Of a stretch of DNA of 7,224 nucleotides, positions 1-4,943 are shown in pieces. This stretch comes from Saprospiraceae bacterium (GTDB lineage: Bacteria > Bacteroidota > Bacteroidia > Chitinophagales > Saprospiraceae). Positions within the stretch are counted from its first letter, which is position 1. Each line of letters begins with the position of its first letter. The notes below the pieces were generated by a model. The model was not told the origin of the DNA and made no database searches. It saw only the letters and a program-made list of their open reading frames with translations. Position numbers and translations under genes: made by a program. The stretch lies in the NCBI GenBank assembly GCA_014379065.1, contig JACMMM010000538.1, positions 1 to 7,224 of the forward strand, in the 5' to 3' direction.

Positions 1-49
1 GCCCCCCCCCCACTTCTTAACGTCCTTTTGAGAAATCAAGCACCATCGC
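1..49. other. Non-coding flank downstream of the peptidase gene, with a C10 homopolymer
   Basis: This short stretch follows the stop codon of the minus-strand peptidase gene. It begins with a run of ten C residues (positions 2-11). I see no hairpin-plus-U-run terminator for the peptidase gene and no open reading frame. The homopolymer sits at the edge of the window, so whether it belongs to a longer repeat or another gene cannot be judged. Confidence 0.5.
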
Positions 50-730
50 TTAATTCCTGCTTCCCAACAATGCCCAGAGTAAGTACAGGAATTGCACCAA
101 CGCAGCCAAAGCGGCAGAAACATAGGTCATAGCAGCCCAAGTGAGTGCGTCTTTTGCTCCGTCGTACTCCGCGCCGCGGGCAAAGCCACTGCCATCGAGC
201 CAAACGAGGGCACGTTTGCTGGCATCAAACTCGACCGGCAAGGTGATGAGGCTAAATAACGTGGTGACGCCAAAAACAGCCAATGCTATGATCAAAAAAA
301 TCTTGTTGTGGAACATACCTATGCCCGCAATACCGAACATAAACAAGTACTGCTGGAGGCCAGCAGCAACGTTCACAATAGGCACCAATTGTGAACGCAT
401 TTGTAGGAAGCTATAGGCAGTTGCATGTTGTACTGCGTGGCCGCACTCGTGCGCTGCCACAGCGGCGGCGGCCACTGAACGCCCATGATAAACATCAGAA
501 CTGAGGTTTACCGTATGGTCGGCTGGGTTGTAATGGTCGGTAAGTTCACCGTCCACTTGCGTGATTTTCACGTCGTAGATTTGGTTGTATTTCAGCATTG
601 CTGCTGCTACCTCGGCACCGCTCATGCCGTTTTGCAGAGGAATTTGAGCATAATGCCTGAATTTGCTTTTTAGCCTGGAACTCAATATGAATCCAATGAG
701 CATAAAAACAACACTGATGACGATCAACAT
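50..730 (-). CDS. YugP-like membrane zinc metallopeptidase (Zn_peptidase_2 / COG2738 family)
   Basis: Predicted inner-membrane neutral zinc metallopeptidase of 226 aa, close to the usual family length (about 225 aa, as in Bacillus subtilis YugP). Seen in the sequence: an N-terminal hydrophobic segment (residues 1-18); the family motif LTDHYNP (63-69); the zinc site HECGH (94-98), where the two His are ligands and Glu is catalytic; and LPVEFDASKRA (164-174), whose Glu167 is the likely third ligand. Further membrane segments lie at about 112-138, 143-165 and 201-222. The ATG at 730 is preceded by an AT-rich leader without a Shine-Dalgarno sequence, and a TAAATTTG promoter element lies about 55 nt upstream. 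Its substrate is unknown; members are usually annotated simply as zinc metallopeptidase. The gene is divergent from mtgA. Family assignment is firm; the physiological role is not known to me. Confidence 0.93.
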   Translation of the reverse strand: MLIVISVVFMLIGFILSSRLKSKFRHYAQIPLQNGMSGAEVAAAMLKYNQIYDVKITQVDGELTDHYNPADHTVNLSSDVYHGRSVAAAAVAAHECGHAVQHATAYSFLQMRSQLVPIVNVAAGLQQYLFMFGIAGIGMFHNKIFLIIALAVFGVTTLFSLITLPVEFDASKRALVWLDGSGFARGAEYDGAKDALTWAAMTYVSAALAALVQFLYLLWALLGSRN

Positions 731-783
731 GACTTAAATTTTTTAATTGTTATTTTGAAGGTTTTTGAAAGCCCTTGTCGGGG

Positions 784-812
784 CAAATTTAGTGAGAATT
801 CTAAACACGCAA
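784..812 (-). promoter_or_regulatory. Candidate Bacteroidota promoter for the zinc peptidase gene
   Basis: On the minus strand a perfect TAnnTTTG -7 element (TAAATTTG, 791-784) has a TTG -33 element (812-810) 18 nt upstream. This matches the pattern described for Bacteroidota housekeeping promoters. Transcription would begin near 778, giving a leader of about 48 nt before the ATG at 730. The site lies about 20 bp outside the left arm of the heptamer array. Confidence 0.6.
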
Positions 813-830
813 TTTTTGAAATGGTTTTTC

Positions 831-1012
831 TTGGATGTTGGACTTTGGATGTTGGACTCTGGACTCTGGACGAAGGACTTTAGACGTTGGACGAAGGACA
901 TTGGACGTTGGATAGACGGCGTTTCATATCCAAGGTCCAATGTCCTTTGTCCAACATCCAAAAATCCAATGTCCAACGTCCAAAATCCAAAGTCCAATAT
1001 CCAATGTCCACC
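831..1012. repeat. Mirrored heptamer array: 12 TTGGACN-type units, 12-13 nt loop, 12 inverted units
   Basis: The left arm (831-914) is exactly twelve contiguous 7-nt units of the form TTGGA(C/T)N, with a few CTGG, AAGG and TTAG variants. The centre (about 915-927) is GACGGCGTTTCAT. The right arm (928-1012) is twelve units of the reverse complement, nnTCCAA, all 7 nt except one of 8 nt (956-963). Aligned outward from the centre, the arms can pair at about 65 of 84 positions by my hand count. The innermost 28 bp (887-914 with 927-954) match at 26 of 28, including an AAGGACA variant mirrored by TGTCCTT. As DNA or RNA it could form a long stem. No flanking target duplication is evident. Similar TTGGAC-type arrays occur between genes in other Bacteroidota as far as I recall; a function is not known to me. 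Confidence 0.9.
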
Positions 1013-1013
1013 T

Positions 1014-1021
1014 TACATTTG
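1014..1021 (+). promoter_or_regulatory. Possible -7 element for mtgA (TACATTTG)
   Basis: TACATTTG is a perfect match to TAnnTTTG and lies 19 nt before the GTG start of mtgA, immediately outside the right arm of the heptamer array. There is no TTG at the expected -33 distance, because that stretch is array sequence rich in CCAA. It may therefore be weak or coincidental. Confidence 0.35.
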
Positions 1022-1040
1022 CCCGCCAAACCTCCACCCC

Positions 1041-1832
1041 GTGAATATTTTCGCCAGAATCCTCCGCCGTTGGTATAGATCCATCCCTCAGGATGAATTT
1101 GGACGTTTGCTTTGGGGCAAATATTTCCGCCGACTGTTTTTCAAACTTACCCTTTGGTTCTTCGGCATCACCATTGGGTTTACGCTTTTATACGCCGTAC
1201 TGCCCATCCCGGTCACACCCTTGATGATAGAGCGCTGTTGGCAACAGGCTTGGGACGATGAACGCAACGTCCGCCTAAAGCACGATTGGGTGTCTTTTGG
1301 CGAAATTTCCCCGCACCTTCAACTCGCCGTAGTCTGTGCCGAAGATCAAGACTTTCTCGAACATGAGGGCTTTGATTTTGAGGCCATCGAGAAAGCCTAC
1401 AAGTACAATAAGAACCACAAACGCAAGAAAGGCGCCAGTACCATCAGCCAACAAACGGCTAAAAATGTGTTTCTATGGCCAAGCCGCTCTTGGATTCGCA
1501 AGGGTTTTGAAGTTTATTTCACCTTCCTGATCGAGACCGTTTGGAGCAAGGAACGCATCATGACGGCTTATTTGAATAGCATCGAATTTGGCGACGGCAT
1601 ATATGGCGCGGAGGCCGCAGCACGGCATTTTTATGGCAAAAACGCCAAAACCCTCAACCGCCAAGAGGCGGCCATGCTCGCTTCTGTATTGCCCAACCCC
1701 TTGATTTTCAAAGTAGAAAGCCCTTCCTCAAAAGTTTTGCAACGCAAACAGTGGGTGCTTAGCCAAATGCGCATGTGGGGCGGCAAAATTGATTACGACG
1801 AACCAAACACACCGAAGAAGAGTGATAAGTGA
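1041..1832 (+). CDS. mtgA: Monofunctional peptidoglycan glycosyltransferase (GT51), MtgA
   Basis: Predicted inner-membrane enzyme that polymerises lipid II into glycan strands on the periplasmic face. From a GTG start at 1041 it is 263 aa, a normal size for MtgA. It has a cytoplasmic N-terminus, one membrane anchor (about residues 35-57) and then a GT51 domain. That domain shows AEDQDFLEHEG (100-110, catalytic Glu101), KGASTISQQTAKNVFL (130-145), RKGFE (153-157, second catalytic Glu157), YLNSIEFGDGIYG (177-189) and EAAMLASVLPNP (209-220). The two Glu are 56 residues apart, close to E. coli PBP1b. No transpeptidase domain follows. The frame stays open back to 765, but that extension (a 355-aa version) is a translation of the heptamer array. 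No in-frame ATG lies between the array and the membrane anchor, so GTG 1041 is preferred. It converges on the T9SS protein gene, 15 bp between stops. Confidence 0.92.
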   Translation: MNIFARILRRWYRSIPQDEFGRLLWGKYFRRLFFKLTLWFFGITIGFTLLYAVLPIPVTPLMIERCWQQAWDDERNVRLKHDWVSFGEISPHLQLAVVCAEDQDFLEHEGFDFEAIEKAYKYNKNHKRKKGASTISQQTAKNVFLWPSRSWIRKGFEVYFTFLIETVWSKERIMTAYLNSIEFGDGIYGAEAAARHFYGKNAKTLNRQEAAMLASVLPNPLIFKVESPSSKVLQRKQWVLSQMRMWGGKIDYDEPNTPKKSDK

Positions 1833-1848
1833 TAAATGTTGAGTGATC
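1821..1848. repeat. Short AGTGATA heptamer run at the convergent gene junction
   Basis: Two perfect tandem copies of AGTGATA (1821-1827, 1828-1834) are followed by a degenerate unit (AATGTTG, 1835-1841) and a third near-copy (AGTGATC, 1842-1848), all in 7-nt register. The run covers the mtgA stop codon (TGA, 1830-1832) and reaches the stop of the opposing T9SS gene (1848-1850). No terminator hairpin is visible at this junction. Confidence 0.6.
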
Positions 1849-3383
1849 TAAAGTCGCACGAATTGTCTCGCAGCGGTGCCTTCGGCATTGGTTAGTTTAA
1901 TGAAATACACGCCTTGAGGCAAGTCATTCAGCTCCCATTGCACCTGTTCTGAAAAGTCGTGCTCCGATTTTTCAAAACGCTTCAAGATTCTTCCATTTCC
2001 ATCACAAAGTGTCATTGAGAAACGCTCCTGTGTTAAATCAGGGTATTCAATGTGTACAAATTCCGAGGCTGGGTTCGGCGATATTTTGATATTTCGAAAT
2101 GCCTCAGGCTCCTGCGCGGCACTTGAATTGTTGGGGAAAAAACGGGTCGTCAAACTGGCATAAACGACCGCCAAGCCGCTGCCTTCATACTCCTCATAAT
2201 TTTGGATAACCGCATAAAAAGTATGGTCACCGGGTGCGACATCATACACCATGGTATGCGAGAACGATGTTCGGTTGTGGTCTGAACTGTAGGGTTCATA
2301 TTGGATGCATCCATCGTTTGCGCTCCAGTTTGGGTGGTCGCTGGCGGCCAGCCGAACTTGGTCGCCGTTGCTGGCGATGCAGGTGCCTGCAAAGTTGACA
2401 GCTACCTTTCCTGCTGTCGGCGCGTTCATGTTGATGGTTCCGACCGGCACAGGGGGCCCTTCAACGGTTATTCCAAACTGTGTGTTGATGGGTTGAAAAG
2501 CAAACGCGGCCCCGTCGGTATCAGGGAAAAACTCAATGGTTAAGCTGCCGTAAATGGACGCAAAACCGTTGCCGTATACCTCGTAAAAATTCTCGACAAC
2601 GGCATAGAAAGTGTGACTGCCGGCCTCCACATCGTAGGTTCTAATATGTGCGAAAGAAAAGTGGTTAAGGTCGTTACTGATCACTTCATTGCTGGAGCTG
2701 CCGTCGAAATTGCCCCAGGTGGGTGTGTTGCTGGCCGCAAAAAAAATCAGGTCGCCATAATTCGACACGCATTTGCCATCAAATCGGACAAGCACTTTTC
2801 CTGATTCAGGGGCATCAATCGTCAGGGAGCCAAAAGTCCTCGGAGCGCCTTCTACCAAAATATTTTCAAAGGTAAAACCCTGGTGTCGAGCAAAGGCTTT
2901 CCCGGGGATTTCGGGAAACCATTCTGCCGTCAGGCTTCCGTAAATGGACGCCTTTCCACTGCCAATCAATTCGTAAAAATTTTGCGCCACCGCATAGAAG
3001 GTGTGTTCTCCTGCTGGTACATCATAAGAACGGGTATGGGAGAAAGGATTGCTGCTGATGTCGGCAGAAGCCGCTTCCAACTCCACGCACCCATCGTTGG
3101 TGCCCCAGTTCGTGGTCTGGCTGGCTGCCAACACGATGCGGTCGCCCACTGACGAAAGGCATTGGCCATCGAAGCGAAGGATCACTTTGCCAGCAGTAGC
3201 AGTGTTGAGCGTGACTTGGCCGAGTATCACCGGGTTTCCCCTAAGGTTGATATTTGTTTTGTTGATGCTTGTATGCGCTACTTTTTGAGAAAAAAGCGCG
3301 GGGGTAAAAGCCATCAGGCAGAGCAGGAAGAAGCCCAGCTTTGCACTTGATGCTATGGTAGGTAAAATGTATGTTTTTTTCAT
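1848..3383 (-). CDS. Secreted three-repeat protein with T9SS type A C-terminal sorting domain
   Basis: 511-aa exported protein of unknown function. An N-terminal signal peptide (about residues 1-33, ending ALFSQ) is followed by three copies of a roughly 103-residue domain (55-157, 185-287, 315-417) at an exact 130-residue period. Each copy shows GKV...F-G-C, then GD, AAS, a Trp and an NDG-like turn, then YDV-(A/P)G-HTFYAV, a (V/A/I)(E/Q)N(F/Y) segment, and a (I/V)Y(G/A)SLT strand. The pattern suggests a beta-sandwich, but I do not recognise the family. Residues 431-511 form a typical T9SS sorting domain: KISPNPAS near the start, DGNGRILKRF in the middle, LPQGVYFIKL and a basic end, so the product is probably exported across the outer membrane and may be surface-anchored or released. 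The ATG at 3383 begins a good signal peptide; an upstream ATG at 3431 would add 16 residues and overlap the promoter, so I reject it. The gene follows the di-haem gene by 59 bp but has its own promoter. Confidence 0.9.
   Translation of the reverse strand: MKKTYILPTIASSAKLGFFLLCLMAFTPALFSQKVAHTSINKTNINLRGNPVILGQVTLNTATAGKVILRFDGQCLSSVGDRIVLAASQTTNWGTNDGCVELEAASADISSNPFSHTRSYDVPAGEHTFYAVAQNFYELIGSGKASIYGSLTAEWFPEIPGKAFARHQGFTFENILVEGAPRTFGSLTIDAPESGKVLVRFDGKCVSNYGDLIFFAASNTPTWGNFDGSSSNEVISNDLNHFSFAHIRTYDVEAGSHTFYAVVENFYEVYGNGFASIYGSLTIEFFPDTDGAAFAFQPINTQFGITVEGPPVPVGTINMNAPTAGKVAVNFAGTCIASNGDQVRLAASDHPNWSANDGCIQYEPYSSDHNRTSFSHTMVYDVAPGDHTFYAVIQNYEEYEGSGLAVVYASLTTRFFPNNSSAAQEPEAFRNIKISPNPASEFVHIEYPDLTQERFSMTLCDGNGRILKRFEKSEHDFSEQVQWELNDLPQGVYFIKLTNAEGTAARQFVRL
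2133..3221 (-). repeat. Three in-gene domain repeats, 390-bp period
   Basis: The three domain copies occupy 3221-2913, 2831-2523 and 2441-2133. Start-to-start spacing is exactly 390 bp both times and there are no length differences within the copies. Copies 1 and 3 carry a Cys pair (residues 75/99 and 335/359). Copy 2 keeps the first Cys (205) but has Ser at the second site (229). The nucleotide sequences have diverged clearly, so the triplication is not recent. Confidence 0.85.
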
Positions 3384-3428
3384 AATAAACACTTGTGAAA
3401 GGCATTCGAGCAGGAGAAGTGGGGTACA

Positions 3429-3460
3429 CAAAGTTAGCGCTTTTACAGACTCTCCACAAA
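3429..3460 (-). promoter_or_regulatory. Strong candidate Bacteroidota promoter for the T9SS protein gene
   Basis: On the minus strand, TTTG (3460-3457) is followed after 20 nt by TAACTTTG (3436-3429), a complete match to the Bacteroidota pattern TTTG-N(19-21)-TAnnTTTG. The start of transcription would fall near 3423, about 40 nt before the ATG at 3383. The -33 element lies inside the last codons of the di-haem gene. The downstream gene can therefore be transcribed independently of the imelysin/di-haem pair. Confidence 0.72.
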
Positions 3461-4843
3461 CTTAAGCAGTGCGTGCCGGTCGGCTTTGCTTAGTTTTTTG
3501 AAATCTTCTTTTGATTTCTCGGCTTCACCACTGTGCCAAAGAACGGCTTCTTCGATGTTTCGGGCCCGACCATCGTGTAGGAGGAATGAATGCTCATTCA
3601 CGGTGGGAATCAAGCCGATGCCCCAAAGGGGTGGGGTGCGCCATTCCGTGCCGGAGGCCAGAAAATCTGGCCGACCATCGGCTAAGCCTGCGCCCATGTC
3701 GTGGAGCAATAAGTCGCTGTATGGATGAACCTTTTGGTTTTGCAAGGCTGCGATTTTGCCGCCCGTTCCGGTGCTCATTTCCGGGCGGTGGCAGCCGGAG
3801 CAATTGATTTGATGAAACAAGAGCTTACCCCTAAGCACGGTTGCGTCGTCATAGTCGCGGCGGGCGGGCACAGCGAGTGAGCGGGTGTAACTCACCACTT
3901 TTTGAAAAATATCGTCGGTAATTTCGGGTGCGCCGCCGTCGGGAATGTTTGGGTATTGCTGCAATTGTGCTGGGCTAAGATGGTCTTGAGGGAACAATTC
4001 GCTCGTGATACCGATATCGCCATTGAATGCCCCGGCAGCCTGTTGCGACAAACTGGGTTGATTTGCTTTCCAGCCAAAACGCCCCATGACGATCTGTTGG
4101 TTTTCAACATCCCAAACCTGGTTGGGTCTGCCGGAAATTCCATCTCCGTCCGCATCGTTTTCGTCTGCAAACGCAAGAATGCTGGCATCTGGCACGATTT
4201 CTAAAAGCCCCAAACCCGACATTTGAGGGGCAATACGTGGCGAATACATTATTCCAGGCGCAAATGCCCCATAATTCAAGTCATGAAACTCGTAATTAGG
4301 TTGCCGCAACGAGTAAGTCGTACCGTCGCTATACTGGCCTCCGATTGCTTGATACGTTACCCGCACCTGAGCCTCGTTCTTTACATTCAAAATGGCCTTG
4401 TCCTGCAATTGGCCTCCATAGATTGGGTCGCCCAATGGCTCTCCGTGTATATCTGTGCCGGGGATACTGAGCCGAAAAAGCAGGCCATTCAAGGGCTCGT
4501 CAGGAGTGCCCGGAGGCTTGGCGCGTCCATCTTTGAAATGACAACTGCCGCAAGAAATAGCATTGAAAATCGGCCCTAGCCCATCCCGCGTTTGCACGGA
4601 AGCAGGTGCTGTGATCCAGTTGGTACGGAAGAATGAATTGCCTACCACGAAAAAACCATCTTGTTCGGCGGTTAGGCCATCGGCTTGAATGCCAAAGGCG
4701 TTTTGGCCAAAATCAAAGGTTGTTGCGTTTGTACCGCCGGAATATTGCTCGTTCGGCTCTACTTGTGCAATATCTGGATCGTTGCCCTTTTTGCAAGCGA
4801 TAAAACTGAACAAAACAGCGATCAAAAAAACGAGCAAGCGCAT
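3443..4843 (-). CDS. DUF1111 di-haem oxidoreductase lipoprotein (DHOR family, COG3488)
   Basis: 466-aa predicted lipoprotein with two c-type haem sites. Signal peptide MRLLVFLIAVLFSFIAC has a lipobox Cys at 17. Haem motifs are CGSCH (98-102) and CSGCH (348-352). Between them lies DADGDGISGRPN (230-241), an acidic loop typical of the family and possibly calcium binding. The C-terminal part has HDMG (381-384), EWRTPPLWGIG (400-410), FLLHDGRA (420-427) and WHSGEAE (436-442), all DUF1111 signatures related to the di-haem cytochrome c peroxidase/MauG fold. Databases often call such proteins 'thiol oxidoreductase' or 'putative peroxidase'; the reaction is not proven. It would act on the periplasmic side of the envelope. 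The ATG at 4843 gives the lipoprotein signal; the frame extends to 4936 only by reading through a hairpin. It lies 100 bp downstream of the imelysin gene and is probably co-transcribed with it. Confidence 0.92.
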   Translation of the reverse strand: MRLLVFLIAVLFSFIACKKGNDPDIAQVEPNEQYSGGTNATTFDFGQNAFGIQADGLTAEQDGFFVVGNSFFRTNWITAPASVQTRDGLGPIFNAISCGSCHFKDGRAKPPGTPDEPLNGLLFRLSIPGTDIHGEPLGDPIYGGQLQDKAILNVKNEAQVRVTYQAIGGQYSDGTTYSLRQPNYEFHDLNYGAFAPGIMYSPRIAPQMSGLGLLEIVPDASILAFADENDADGDGISGRPNQVWDVENQQIVMGRFGWKANQPSLSQQAAGAFNGDIGITSELFPQDHLSPAQLQQYPNIPDGGAPEITDDIFQKVVSYTRSLAVPARRDYDDATVLRGKLLFHQINCSGCHRPEMSTGTGGKIAALQNQKVHPYSDLLLHDMGAGLADGRPDFLASGTEWRTPPLWGIGLIPTVNEHSFLLHDGRARNIEEAVLWHSGEAEKSKEDFKKLSKADRHALLKFVESL

Positions 4844-4859
4844 GGGTGTTACCTGTTTG

Positions 4860-4939
4860 GATATTGAGAAATTAAGATATTTGGATATTTTACAATCTAC
4901 CCGAAATATCTTAATATCCCAATATCTTAATCTCAATAC
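4860..4939. repeat. Octamer-based inverted repeat between imelysin and di-haem genes
   Basis: Left arm 4862-4889 and right arm 4913-4938 pair as 7 bp (TATTGAG), a 2-nt bulge, 11 bp (ATTAAGATATT) and 7 of 8 bp, with a 23-nt loop (4890-4912). The arms have an 8-nt internal period: ATATTGAG, AAATTAAG, ATATTTGG, ATATTTTA on the left; CTTAATAT, CCCAATAT, CTTAATCT on the right. It begins 5 nt after the imelysin stop and ends 16 nt before the di-haem start. It lacks the GC-rich stem and U-run of an intrinsic terminator. It could adjust mRNA stability or relative expression of the two genes, or be an inert mobile repeat. Confidence 0.82.
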
Positions 4940-4943
4940 TGAA

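Larger units (their letters stand above)
731..1040. other. 310-bp divergent intergenic region between peptidase and mtgA
   Basis: This gap contains the peptidase promoter (784-812), the mirrored heptamer array (831-1012) and a -7-like box (1014-1021). It is open for translation in several frames because the 7-nt period happens to lack stops, but none of those translations resembles a protein. They read as low-complexity repeats of the type LDVGLW/KDIGRW, so I treat the region as non-coding. Confidence 0.75.

Noticed and set aside
743..997. Minus-strand 84-aa reading frame across the heptamer array
   Set aside because: Its sequence is a translation of the repeat units with 7-residue periodicity, it overlaps the peptidase promoter, and it resembles no protein.
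831..1012. CRISPR array
   Set aside because: Units are only 7 nt and contiguous, there are no unique spacers of CRISPR length, the two halves are in opposite orientation, and no cas genes are present.
1041..1832. Bifunctional penicillin-binding protein
   Set aside because: The protein ends soon after the glycosyltransferase domain and has no SxxK/SxN/KTG transpeptidase motifs.
3384..3431. 16-residue N-terminal extension of the T9SS protein
   Set aside because: The ATG at 3383 begins a standard signal peptide (MKKT...), while the ATG at 3431 overlaps the -7 promoter element.
4223..4579. Plus-strand 118-aa open frame inside the di-haem gene
   Set aside because: It lies wholly within a well-supported gene on the opposite strand and shows no recognisable domain; it is an antisense shadow.
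4844..4936. 31-residue N-terminal extension of the di-haem protein
   Set aside because: It translates the AT-rich hairpin and would bury the lipoprotein signal peptide that starts at the ATG at 4843.
4860..4939. Intrinsic terminator between imelysin and di-haem genes
   Set aside because: The stem is AT-rich with a 23-nt loop and a bulge, and it is not followed by a U-run on the minus strand.
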